This document shows, one piece after another, positions 17,891 to 27,680 of a DNA stretch of 64,000 nucleotides (position 1 is its first letter; the number at the start of each line of letters is the position of its first letter). Under the pieces are notes generated by a model that had not been told where the DNA came from, ran no database searches, and saw nothing but the letters and a program-made list of their open reading frames with translations. Source of the DNA: an uncultured Bacteroidota bacterium (GTDB taxonomy: Bacteria > Bacteroidota > Bacteroidia > AKYH767-A > JABDAW01). Made by a program: the position numbers and the translations under genes. The DNA is taken from positions 32,612-96,611 of the forward strand of contig CAIMUP010000008.1 in NCBI GenBank assembly GCA_903844645.1, read 5' to 3'.

Positions 17891-18973
17891 TTAAAGATAA
17901 ATCGCTCCACCGACCGAATCTCGCGATGCTCCAGTAACCGATTTCAGGCAGTTTATCTCGCCGCGAAGTCGTAACACGCCGAGCAATCCAAAGATGATGG
18001 CTTCTTTATAATTAACCAGATTTTCGTCTGGGATAACGACCTCGACGGGGCACTGTTTTTGAAGTAATTCTACCAACAATTTATTAAACGCACCGCCACC
18101 GGTTACCAGCATTTTGGTATAGTCGGGATTCTTTTTCTTATCCTCGAGAATGACTTTGGAAATCTGTTGGGCTATGTGTTCATTCACGGTGCGAAGTTTA
18201 TCTTCTATTCCGATTTTACTTGATACCAATTCAACGATATGCTGTTCGGTAATTAATTCTTTGCCTAACGACTTCGGGAAGGGCTGTGAATAGTATTTTA
18301 ATTTATTAAGCGAAAGCAACAGCTCTGTATCCACGTTGCCTTTCCGAGCGATGGTTCCTTCATTATCGTACTCCATTCCGAGCTTCTCGGCAAGATGATT
18401 TAAGATTATATTACACGGAACAATATCTCCTGCAATGCGTTCTTTTATTTGAGAACTTTTCTCAAACGATATGTTCGCGATGCCGCCTAAATTGAGGCAA
18501 TAATCGTACTCCTGATATAAGTACCGATCGCCTATGGGTACGAGGGGAGCGCCTTGTCCTCCCAAAGCAACATCTGTAGTACGGAAGTTGCAGGCTACAG
18601 GCGTGTTGCAAAACGCTGCGATAGCTGCTCCGTTGCCTATTTGCACGGTGAGGCGATTCTGCGGTTGATGAAAGATGGTATGCCCATGGGAGGCAATCAA
18701 ATCAGGCTTCAGGTCTTTGGTATAAATAAAATACTTTATTAATTTGCCTAAGAAACGACCGAAATCAGAATGCAAAATCGCGAATCCGTTAGCGCGTTTC
18801 TTCTCTGCGGTAATCAGCATTTCTTTCATCTGATCGTTGTACGGAATCGTTCTGAAATCAAGGAGTTCATACGTCCAGGTGCCATCCCGCTCTGTAAACT
18901 TTACATACACTATATCTACCCCATCCAAAGATGTGCCTGACATAACTCCGATTACATTATAGTTGTTTATCAT
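17891..18973 (-). CDS. anmK: Anhydro-N-acetylmuramic acid kinase
   Basis: Phosphorylates and opens 1,6-anhydro-MurNAc from peptidoglycan turnover to MurNAc-6-phosphate, a cytoplasmic cell-wall recycling step. Family signatures are clear: GVMSGTSLDGVDIVYV at the N-terminus (ATP binding), LIASHGHTIFHQP, GNGAAIAAF and LNLGGIANISF in the middle, and the sugar-binding VTGGGAFN near residue 290. The 360-aa length is normal. Monocistronic, and convergent with the H1-like gene. The -7 element TAATTTTG lies four bases before the ATG, another example of a nearly leaderless start. Confidence 0.95.
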   Translation of the reverse strand: MINNYNVIGVMSGTSLDGVDIVYVKFTERDGTWTYELLDFRTIPYNDQMKEMLITAEKKRANGFAILHSDFGRFLGKLIKYFIYTKDLKPDLIASHGHTIFHQPQNRLTVQIGNGAAIAAFCNTPVACNFRTTDVALGGQGAPLVPIGDRYLYQEYDYCLNLGGIANISFEKSSQIKERIAGDIVPCNIILNHLAEKLGMEYDNEGTIARKGNVDTELLLSLNKLKYYSQPFPKSLGKELITEQHIVELVSSKIGIEDKLRTVNEHIAQQISKVILEDKKKNPDYTKMLVTGGGAFNKLLVELLQKQCPVEVVIPDENLVNYKEAIIFGLLGVLRLRGEINCLKSVTGASRDSVGGAIYL

Positions 18974-18977
18974 TTGG

Positions 18978-18985
18978 CAAAATTA
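18978..18985 (-). promoter_or_regulatory. -7 element abutting anmK
   Basis: Minus-strand TAATTTTG-CCAA-ATG, leaving no room for a conventional leader. Confidence 0.6.
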
Positions 18986-19071
18986 CTAAAACTTTTGGGT
19001 AAAGGAATAAACTTCCAAATATTTTCTTTTCTTTGCCGCGTCAAACGATTTGGCAAACACCTTAATTCAGA

Positions 19072-20100
19072 ATGTTGGTAGGGCTGATAAAAAAAGGTTT
19101 TAATATTCCGCCCGTGAGAACAGTAAAGTTTAACCAACAAATTAAGAAAATGGAGATAATATTTAATGATCAGCCGGACCCTGTAAAGCGTCAGTTAGCC
19201 GGTATTAAGGTGTTCACAGATGCCGATGGGACGACCGGTATTTTTTACACGATGATGCAGAATAAAAGCATTAACTATGCTGCGAGAATTGCGGATTGCG
19301 ATGCGGCAACTGTCTATATGATCAGTCGCGAAGCGAAGCTCGGGCAGGCGAAAGGGAAAACTGATCAGGCTGGGAGGATCATCAAACAAGTAAAAAAGGA
19401 GATGCGGAATGTGGTCGCGAATGGCAAGTCGGTATTGCCGGAATTCGGCGATCTGACGGGGTATGGCTTCGATATAGAAGATGGTACTCGGTTAAAATTG
19501 CAGACCAAAGCGCCGCAGCTAAAGATCGTCGCGTTGGCGGTAGGTACCAAGATTGCGAGCTTCACGAGTTCGGTTTGCCCATTGACTCCTTTTATTACTT
19601 TAAAGGGGTACGATATTCCGGGATGGGCGACGAAGTTAGCACTCGTTGTGACGCTCCGTGCTGATGCTGCGGATCTGCGCCAATCAGCGAAGGGCGACAA
19701 CAATAATTTTCATCTGAAAATGGAACATGCCGAGATTGATCTGCGCGATTTCGCGGCTGTTATTCACGAAGTAAGTGGCGACGATCCGGCGGCTTATGCG
19801 AAGTATTATTTTTTGACGAGGAACACCCCGACGGTAGAGAAAAATCAGGTTTCGAAGATACTGCCGACCGAATATAAAGGGCTTGAACGGCTTGCTAAAC
19901 TGACCTTATTGCATAATCGTACGGGTCACGATTTGTGGGTTCGGAAGGGCAAGAGACGGACAGGGGCTTTCGTGATACTGCTTGCGAATGGGACGATGTT
20001 AGTAACGTATGGATATGGAACATGCACGATTCAAAATCCATCCGATACGGCTCCTGCCGAAGTATCGGCAACTGTTAATAGAAAAGCAAAGAAGGCATAA
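19072..20100 (+). CDS. Orphan protein with beta-rich C-terminal domain
   Basis: Function unknown, no signal peptide. The track start (19072) gives 342 aa. An internal ATG at 19150 (MEIIFNDQPDPVKRQ) is an equally plausible start, as the first 26 residues are basic and unremarkable. The middle is Ala/Asp/Lys-rich and partly helical. The last ~80 residues are beta-rich (NRTGHDLWVRKGKRRTGAFV, then ANGTMLVTYGYGTCTIQN) and resemble the end of the orphan at 58616 ([19 protein letters not shown], then VPAGQTLSF), suggesting a shared domain; by eye only. Followed by a strong terminator. Higher GC than the flanking intergenic DNA. Confidence 0.68.
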   Translation: MLVGLIKKGFNIPPVRTVKFNQQIKKMEIIFNDQPDPVKRQLAGIKVFTDADGTTGIFYTMMQNKSINYAARIADCDAATVYMISREAKLGQAKGKTDQAGRIIKQVKKEMRNVVANGKSVLPEFGDLTGYGFDIEDGTRLKLQTKAPQLKIVALAVGTKIASFTSSVCPLTPFITLKGYDIPGWATKLALVVTLRADAADLRQSAKGDNNNFHLKMEHAEIDLRDFAAVIHEVSGDDPAAYAKYYFLTRNTPTVEKNQVSKILPTEYKGLERLAKLTLLHNRTGHDLWVRKGKRRTGAFVILLANGTMLVTYGYGTCTIQNPSDTAPAEVSATVNRKAKKA

Positions 20101-20116
20101 GAACAAGGTCATCAGA

Positions 20117-20172
20117 AGCCGCGAATTTCAGAAATCAATTCATTTGATTTTAGGATTTCGCGGCTTTTTTTT
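20117..20172 (+). terminator. Terminator of the orphan at 19072
   Basis: AGCCGCGAA(tt)... TTTCGCGGCT followed by eight T's; an inner AAATCAA/TTGATTT pair extends the stem. Confidence 0.85.
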
Positions 20173-20271
20173 ATGTCATTTTTTACCCCTCCTCTGTATC
20201 GCACTTTTAGAACTATGTATTTTCATTAAAAAACTCTGTAAACGAGGATTAATATCCTGTAATCCCAGCCA

Positions 20272-20460
20272 CGAACTCTGTACATTTTGCCACGAAACAC
20301 GTGTTTTATGGCAAAATGTACAGAGTTCGAACCGAAGTTTACAGAGTTCGAACAGAAGTTTACAGAGTTCAAACAGAAGTTTACAGAGTTGATGAAGAAG
20401 TTTACATAGTTAATGAAGAAGTTTACATAGTTAATGAAGAAGTTTACATAGTTTATCCAT
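20272..20460. repeat. 21-bp tandem array headed by a perfect 21-bp hairpin
   Basis: Units such as acagagttcgaacagaagttt follow one another in exact 21-bp steps from 20320 to about 20455. The 5' end is a perfect inverted repeat: 20272-20292 and 20309-20329 are exact complements (21 of 21), around a loop that is itself close to palindromic (aaacacgtgttt). Ends ~70 bp before the -7 element of the next gene. Confidence 0.92.
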
Positions 20461-20529
20461 CGCGATGTTGCGGAATCTCCCAAGAAAACCAAGCCCTCGC
20501 CAGCCGCCACTTTCGTCGCTGAATAAAAG

Positions 20530-20537
20530 TATCTTTG
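20530..20537 (+). promoter_or_regulatory. -7 element for the orphan at 20555
   Basis: TATCTTTG followed by CCGCC, 17 bp before the ATG. Confidence 0.65.
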
Positions 20538-20554
20538 CCGCCAAATAAAATAGT

Positions 20555-21922
20555 ATGACAACCATAAAAAAGGATAAAGAACTTCGGACAATATATTTAA
20601 TGTACGAAGGAGTAGGCAAAGTGAATGCCTTCGAGGATAAATTGATTAAAAGATACGAAAATTTGCACGACTTAGTATGGGATATTTCTAAAAATATAGA
20701 CCTTTATACCGAGAAAATGGAGGATATGAAGGCACATCAGGAGGAATGGTCAGCCTGGGTTATTAAAGCCGACAAGCTGATAGAAAAAGCAGTTCGGACA
20801 GGCAAAGTAACGAAAGATGGGAATAATTTTAATATCGAATTAAACAGCATTTATATGCCTTCGGGAGAGGTTTTCGGAAAAATGATGCAAGATTATTACG
20901 CCTTAATAAATAAGAATAACGAGATAGGACAGGAGATGAATACGCTGCAACTGGGCATCAACGAAGCGTTTCAGGACGAGTACCAACTTTACATGGATTT
21001 TCGTACAGAATACACCTCCGACGAAGCTCAACTTCATTTTGAAGAACTGAATTTTCTAAGGTTTTGCGACGATCTGTCAGATTTCGTAGCATGTACCAGC
21101 AATATTCACGAAAATTGGTTTAATAACTCGATCGAATTTAAGGAATACGTAGTAGGAACATTCAATCCCTTCGCGCAGTATATCGGCGAGTTCTCCGAAC
21201 GCCTCCAGAAGCTGCATCAAGATGCTATCGAGCGGTCAGAAATTATTAATGATCCCAAAATAATTCGCGTAAAAAACTACGAACTTCCCGCCAACAGCGA
21301 ACAAATGACCAAATACGCCACCATGTTAGACGAAGCCGGTGTAAGAGGCAACGGCATCTACCTCGATATGTCCTGGGCAGCCATCGAAAGGAATGATACG
21401 AACGCCATAATGGATATAATCCGCGTCGCACAACATAAAACAGAGGCACTTCGGAATATTATTTACGGCATTCAGCTTAAGTTCAGCGACATCCCCCTTA
21501 GCGAGCCGATGGGAAGTCGCGAGAACATCTTTCTAAGTCCGAAAATATTAGCGTGGTTTGCCCATCTTGGCGAGATACCTATGATATACTTCTTCATTCG
21601 CGACCCGGGGTCGGGCGGTCATAGTCTGTTTGCCGATATGATACTGGACGGGTCTCTCGAGGTTATTCAGAAGCCCGCCGAAGGACTTACTTACTACGGA
21701 TTTGAGAGTCCAAACATCAACATAATATTTAATAGGTTGTTTGAAGGGTCGGTACACTTTCTGGAGTTCTGTTACGGCACCGGAGTAGATCCCCGTCCGC
21801 ATGTAGAATATGCCGTACAGAACTTCCGAACCGGCTTTCAGTTAGATGAAATGTTTCCACGCCCCACCACGTTTCATTATAGTGAAGTAGAAGTAGAATG
21901 GAAACGGATGTATAATCGCTAA
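20555..21922 (+). CDS. Orphan 455-aa protein, mostly helical N-terminus
   Basis: I do not recognise this protein. No signal peptide or membrane helix. Residues 1-250 are highly charged and helical (YENLHDLVWDISKNIDLYTEKMED; FSERLQKLHQDAIERSEI). The C-terminal half has aromatic and Gly-rich stretches (FFIRDPGSGGHSLFADM, HFLEFCYGTGVDPRPHV) suggesting a compact globular domain. Monocistronic, with its own TATCTTTG promoter and a 21-bp array just upstream. Directly followed by guaB, which has a separate promoter, so no functional link is implied. Confidence 0.72.
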   Translation: MTTIKKDKELRTIYLMYEGVGKVNAFEDKLIKRYENLHDLVWDISKNIDLYTEKMEDMKAHQEEWSAWVIKADKLIEKAVRTGKVTKDGNNFNIELNSIYMPSGEVFGKMMQDYYALINKNNEIGQEMNTLQLGINEAFQDEYQLYMDFRTEYTSDEAQLHFEELNFLRFCDDLSDFVACTSNIHENWFNNSIEFKEYVVGTFNPFAQYIGEFSERLQKLHQDAIERSEIINDPKIIRVKNYELPANSEQMTKYATMLDEAGVRGNGIYLDMSWAAIERNDTNAIMDIIRVAQHKTEALRNIIYGIQLKFSDIPLSEPMGSRENIFLSPKILAWFAHLGEIPMIYFFIRDPGSGGHSLFADMILDGSLEVIQKPAEGLTYYGFESPNINIIFNRLFEGSVHFLEFCYGTGVDPRPHVEYAVQNFRTGFQLDEMFPRPTTFHYSEVEVEWKRMYNR

Positions 21923-21958
21923 TAGTTCTATCAGAATAGAATAATACCGAATAAATAG

Positions 21959-23470
<1,512 letters not shown>

Positions 23471-23501
23471 AACCGATTCCTTTTTAAAGTTCAACGATTC
23501 C

Positions 23502-23878
23502 TGACGGCTACTATTCCGTTCAGGAGAGATGTTATTTTATTCTTTTTGAATATTATAAAATTCACCATGAATGTTATAAAATTCCCTATGGGAATTCTTT
23601 TATTCGTTGTGGGAAAGTCCCGTAGGGACAGGCTTATGGTAGTAAATGTTAATGAAAAAAGCCCATAAGTCCCGGAGGGACGACCTTTTGGTAGGTATTA
23701 TTGGAAATTAACCAAAGGGTCGTCCCTACAGGACTTAGGTAATATCCTGCGTTTCTTAGCTACCAAAAGATTGTCCCTACGGGACTTATGAACCTCCAAA
23801 AGAGGTCTAATTATGATAGAGGCAAATAGTATAAACCGGACGGTAACTAATCCGTTCAGGAGGGATGTTATTTTATTA
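23502..23878. repeat. Direct duplication flanking a GTCCC-palindrome cluster
   Basis: The ~38-bp sequence around tccgttcaggagggatgtta occurs at 23502-23541 and again at 23839-23877. Between the copies lie two 21-bp units (gaatattataaaattcaccat, gaatgttataaaattccctat) and four GTCCCnnnGGGAC palindromes at about 23617, 23669, 23721 and 23773. Two of these (taagtcccggagggac...ttttggtag and ctaccaaaag...gggactta) are long inverted copies. Resembles a dispersed REP-like insertion; no ORF. Confidence 0.65.
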
Positions 23879-24265
23879 ATCGTGGATGTTATCATAATAT
23901 CATTGAAGAAAAACATGCTCCCCAAGGTGATTTTTTATTTCCCTATGGAGATCAATCAGTTCTCCTCGGGGAAATCAGTTTTCCCCGTGAGGAAAAAGAT
24001 TTTATCCACAGTGAAAAAGGTTTTCTATGTGATGAAAAAGGTTTTCTCTTTGGGGAATTTGTTTTTCATCACAAGGAAAAATAAATTCGTTATCGGGAAG
24101 GAAGATTTCCCTACGGGGAGTGCGTTTTTTATCAAATATAATGCGAAAACCTCCCTCCTGAATCGTATAACATCCTTTATTAATAAGATAATCTCCCCTG
24201 CAAATTTTATAACATCCTTTATTAATATCATAACATCCACAAGGAATAAAATAACATTCCCCGAT
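23861..24265. repeat. Strongly diverged array in strict 21-bp register
   Basis: At least nineteen consecutive 21-bp units can be laid out with no indel, although neighbours such as tcggggaaatcagttttcccc, gtgatgaaaaaggttttctct and tttattaatatcataacatcc share little beyond a central AT-rich block and partial dyads. The 167-codon ORF at 23813-24316 merely reads through it. Confidence 0.8.
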
Positions 24266-24270
24266 ACTTC

Positions 24271-24313
24271 GCAACCTTACAGGAAGGCTGAAGGAGCCTA
24301 CCTGTCAGGTTGC
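24271..24313. repeat. CCTGTCAGG-type palindrome
   Basis: GCAACCTtACAGG ... CCTGTcAGGTTGC with an inner GGCT/AGCC pair forms a long hairpin of the family seen at 356 and 50620. It sits exactly at the end of the 21-bp array. Confidence 0.65.
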
Positions 24314-24339
24314 TGAATAACTATGAGAATTTTTATAAC

Positions 24340-24381
24340 ATTCACGGTGAATAAACCAACATTCACGGTGAATAAAATACT
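24340..24381. repeat. Two further 21-bp units
   Basis: attcacggtgaataaaccaac and attcacggtgaataaaatac, each containing the dyad ATTCACGGTGAAT, beyond the palindrome; the last part of the array before the promoter at 24420. Confidence 0.75.
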
Positions 24382-24419
24382 TGTTTTGGAGATTTGTTTA
24401 GGATGTACGGAAATTTTGT

Positions 24420-24427
24420 TATATTTG
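24420..24427 (+). promoter_or_regulatory. -7 element for the orphan at 24494
   Basis: TATATTTG followed by CCG, 66 bp before the ATG and ~40 bp after the last 21-bp unit. Confidence 0.6.
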
Positions 24428-24493
24428 CCGAATCCGATTTGGATTTCCTTAGATAATAATTGAACTCTTATAAACATTAAATAATAAGCCATT

Positions 24494-25186
24494 ATGAAAA
24501 GAATAATCCGCCAGATTATCATCGTACTTTTCTTGAAAGATAAGACAAATGCCCAGGTTCGTGCCTTCGGAAGGAAGACTGCTGCGCTGGCAGCGACGCA
24601 TTCTGGCGACTATCCCGCGATGGTTCCGCCAACATCCGACATGGTTACGCTTTGCGACGAGGGGGATGCGATAGCAAAGGAGAAAGCGGCGGTAAAATCG
24701 ACGCTGAAAACGCTAAATGTTATGGAAAATGACAACAGAGACAAGATTGCGAAGACACTTTCCTTGTGGGTTTTGATCGTTCAGGGGATGGTTGGGCTGA
24801 CAACCGCGTTGGTTACGCAAATAGGCTGGAAAATTAAGTCGCAAGGCACGGATAATCGCGATGAAATGAACAATTCTACGCCAGTTGTCAGCAAAGCGAA
24901 CCAAAATACCAGTAAGAAAATATCGCTTGGCTTGTTGAATTCCAAGACTCGCAAGAAAGGTAAGCCGTATGGCGTGAGGGGTTTCATTCCCTTCTTCCAG
25001 ATTGGCGGAATGAAGCCGACTTCTCACGAAACGATGACGATGGGGATGCCAACAGGCGCGATGATTTTCTCAAAAACCTTCGCTGCCGCGGATTTAGGCA
25101 AGCAGATTTTTATATGCTTCGTGTGGTATGACGGAAATGAGGCGATTGGTCCGGATAGCCCCATGTATTCTTTCACATTAATCTAA
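24494..25186 (+). CDS. Orphan protein: helical domain plus FN3-like domain
   Basis: Function unknown, 230 aa. Begins with a basic stretch (MKRIIRQIIIVLFLKDKTNAQ) that is too short and charged for a confident signal peptide. Residues ~30-125 are helical with a repeated Ala/Lys pattern (DEGDAIAKEKAAVKSTLKTL). From ~145 the sequence is beta-type, ending FICFVWYDGNEAIGPDSPMYSFTLI like the last strands of an FN3/Ig fold. The layout matches the orphans at 10390 and 51296. Preceded by the longest 21-bp array of the window. Convergent with batE, with only five bases between the stop codons. Confidence 0.7.
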   Translation: MKRIIRQIIIVLFLKDKTNAQVRAFGRKTAALAATHSGDYPAMVPPTSDMVTLCDEGDAIAKEKAAVKSTLKTLNVMENDNRDKIAKTLSLWVLIVQGMVGLTTALVTQIGWKIKSQGTDNRDEMNNSTPVVSKANQNTSKKISLGLLNSKTRKKGKPYGVRGFIPFFQIGGMKPTSHETMTMGMPTGAMIFSKTFAAADLGKQIFICFVWYDGNEAIGPDSPMYSFTLI

Positions 25187-25191
25187 GGGAA

Positions 25192-25941
25192 TCAGATAAC
25201 TTCGAGGGATTCTGCGCGAATCCACCCTTCATTATTGTTCATTAGCCTGATTTTTTTCCAACTTCCTACGGTGTCTAAGATCATCACCTTGGTTCCTTCG
25301 TGAAGAATAAAGAGGTCTGTGCTTTTTTCCTTGGGTTCGCTCTTAACATAGACGGCTGGCGCGAAGATAATGCCCGCTGTGGAGGCATTTATCAAGGTAT
25401 TTCGGGAATTGGCTATCATAAAAAACGCAATGGACGAGAGGAATAAAAGAACTCCCAAATAGAAGAACGCTTTCTTCAGGATTGTGCTCCAAGAAATCAC
25501 GAAAAAGGCGAGGATAATCAGGGCTGCCCACATAAAAATCAGGGTGAATGCGGCGGCAGCGTTGAGGGAGAAGAAATTTGAGATGGATTCTAACCAACGT
25601 TTGAAGAAAATTTGGTCAACAGCCTGCATTTTGTCAATAACTTTCAGGTTCGCGAGCTTCAAATTGAAGAGAATATCTTCATCTCGCGGGGCTAATTTGA
25701 GGGCTTTCTCGTAATTTAAAATAGAAGCCGGGGTATTGTTGGTTTTATAGAAGCAATTTCCGAGATTGTAGAAGACTTCTGGAGCTTCATTGCCGGATTT
25801 CAGGATGCGATTGTAGGCTTCTATGGCAGTCTTGTAGTCTCCCTTCTGATAATTCAGGTTCGCGGACTCAAAGTCCGTCGCTGCCAGGGAAATCACCGCG
25901 GAGAAGGAAAGGAAAACGAGTATTAAAATGTATTTTCTCAT
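25192..25941 (-). CDS. batE: BatE: TPR/SH3b membrane protein of the Bat operon
   Basis: 249 aa. Signal sequence (LILVFLSFSAVISLAATD), then TPR units in residues ~25-105 (NLNYQKGDYKTAIEAYNRIL; FYNLGNCFYKTNN). Two membrane helices follow near 130-155 and 160-180, and a C-terminal bacterial SH3 domain (VMILDTVGSWKKIRLMNNNEGWI). This order is diagnostic of BatE, the last gene of Bacteroidota Bat (aerotolerance) operons. The biochemical role is not settled; the Bat proteins are thought to form an envelope complex. Start overlaps the batD stop (ATGA). Confidence 0.88.
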   Translation of the reverse strand: MRKYILILVFLSFSAVISLAATDFESANLNYQKGDYKTAIEAYNRILKSGNEAPEVFYNLGNCFYKTNNTPASILNYEKALKLAPRDEDILFNLKLANLKVIDKMQAVDQIFFKRWLESISNFFSLNAAAAFTLIFMWAALIILAFFVISWSTILKKAFFYLGVLLFLSSIAFFMIANSRNTLINASTAGIIFAPAVYVKSEPKEKSTDLFILHEGTKVMILDTVGSWKKIRLMNNNEGWIRAESLEVI

Positions 25942-27680
25942 GACTTTAGCTCCTCTTCCATCTTAGAAATTGAATTTATCGCTGCATTATATACCTCTTG
26001 CATGTGTCCTTCGGAATTTGTTGGCGCAAAACGCGCGAACTCGCACTGATTAATGATGTTTACGAACTGTGATAATAGTATTTCGCTCACACCTCGGGAT
26101 AAAAGCACCTCGGAAATGGTGTCTTTCGACAGGTTTGATAAGGGGATGCTTAGCTTATCGCCCATATATCCCCATATTGCTTTCGATACCTCCTCATAAA
26201 ATAGTTCTCTGCTGTTCTTTGTTAATAAAACCTGCGCAGTGGAGAGCCTTTTCCGCGCAAGTTTGGTTGCTTTCTTGCTCTTTAAGAGGATTGTATCCCG
26301 CTGTAGCTCCTTGTTCTTCCGATAATAAACCAAGAACCCGATAAACAGAAACATTGGCGACACAAACAGGGAATAAAACCCTGCTGAGCCGTAGAATTCG
26401 TCTCCCTTTTTATGGAGATTCAGGGCGTTATTGGTCTTTATATACCGAATATCCTTGCCCAACAACTGAACATCCTCTTTGTTCACGCCATTAATAGTAA
26501 TACTCTCCGGTCCGCTGCCTTTTGCCACCTTCAAATTGAACTCCGGCGAGGACAAAGTAACGTATTTCTTCTTATCTAAATCAAAATAGCTGAACTCAAC
26601 GGGCGGTATCTTGTAATCCCCGGAATGTCTCGGGATAAGAAGGTACTCAAACGTCTTGTTTCCGCTCACTCCTCCCTCGGTAACGGAGGTATTGTCCGCA
26701 ATCTTGGGATCATACGCCTCAATATCCTGCGGAAACTCCAAAGGAAGCGGATCAACGAGCTTTAAATTACCATTTCCCGCAAGCTTTACCTTGAGGCTTA
26801 CAGGATCATTCGCCTTTGTTTCCGGTTTATCAAGGAAGGCATCCATTTTATATCTACCAACCGCCCCTTTAAAGCTCGCAGGCGCGTCAGGAGGTAATTC
26901 TTTCACAGTTATCTTAACCGAATTGCTCGCTCTTTCAGCCTTTGCCTGCGAAAACATATTGCCTACTATTATAGTTACATTCAAAGGATCCAGTTCAAGA
27001 GTTCCTACCTGCTGCGGATATAAAACAACCTTCTTAAATGTTCCAACCAAGTAAGTAGCGCCATTAATATTCTCCCTTGTATATTGAGTTTGACGAGGCG
27101 CATCAATATCCAATGAATAAAAACCATTGTTAGATGGAGTCTTGTCACAAAGGTTTTCCATCACACTGTACTTTGAATAAACCTTATAAGTCGCCACAAC
27201 CGCCTCTCCCAGATAAACCGAGGTTTTATCAACCGAAAGCCTCACGTATATATTATCTTCTCCCAAATTATCCTTCGCTTTTCCCCTCGCTTGCCCGCCT
27301 TGCCCACCCTTATTATTCCCTTGGTTTTGTGAAGCGGTTCTTGTAACTTCAACACTAATGTTTCCTGACTGATAAGACTTGCCACCAGATGTAAGTGTAG
27401 CAGGTCCTACAGTGAACTTACCCACTTTCTTCGGGGTTAATATAAATGAAAACACAGTAACTCCGGTACCTTGATCAGATTGCTGATACCCGAATGAATT
27501 AAAATCATTAAATGCCGGCTGCGTGATATTCCCGTTTCCAATTATTTCATAGCTCGCCTGAAATTGTTCCCCTAATCCAACTTTTATGTGATCCGTCGTA
27601 GCCTTAATACTTGGTTGGGATACTGCATTGCCAACAAAGGCAATCAACAAAATAAATAATATACCTGCAATCCTTTTCAT
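25938..27680 (-). CDS. batD: BatD: large exported Ig-like protein of the Bat operon
   Basis: 580 aa. Signal peptide (GILFILLIAFVGNAVS), then several Ig-like beta domains typical of BatD ('oxygen tolerance' family): KVGLGEQFQASYEIIGNG and DKTSVYLGEAVVATYKVYSK are the recurring strand patterns, with a Gly/Gln/Asn-rich linker near 115-135. A single membrane helix at ~425-445 (SLFVSPMFLFIGFLVYYRKN) leaves a ~130-residue cytoplasmic tail. Between batC and batE, one base from batC and overlapping batE by four. Confidence 0.9.
   Translation of the reverse strand: MKRIAGILFILLIAFVGNAVSQPSIKATTDHIKVGLGEQFQASYEIIGNGNITQPAFNDFNSFGYQQSDQGTGVTVFSFILTPKKVGKFTVGPATLTSGGKSYQSGNISVEVTRTASQNQGNNKGGQGGQARGKAKDNLGEDNIYVRLSVDKTSVYLGEAVVATYKVYSKYSVMENLCDKTPSNNGFYSLDIDAPRQTQYTRENINGATYLVGTFKKVVLYPQQVGTLELDPLNVTIIVGNMFSQAKAERASNSVKITVKELPPDAPASFKGAVGRYKMDAFLDKPETKANDPVSLKVKLAGNGNLKLVDPLPLEFPQDIEAYDPKIADNTSVTEGGVSGNKTFEYLLIPRHSGDYKIPPVEFSYFDLDKKKYVTLSSPEFNLKVAKGSGPESITINGVNKEDVQLLGKDIRYIKTNNALNLHKKGDEFYGSAGFYSLFVSPMFLFIGFLVYYRKNKELQRDTILLKSKKATKLARKRLSTAQVLLTKNSRELFYEEVSKAIWGYMGDKLSIPLSNLSKDTISEVLLSRGVSEILLSQFVNIINQCEFARFAPTNSEGHMQEVYNAAINSISKMEEELKS

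Noticed and set aside
20272-20460. Origin-type iterons
   Set aside because: Iterons of one origin share one sequence and sit by a rep gene; here each array is different and no rep or dnaA gene is present.
23813-24316. 167-codon plus ORF
   Set aside because: Follows the 21-bp register throughout; no initiation signals and low-complexity composition.
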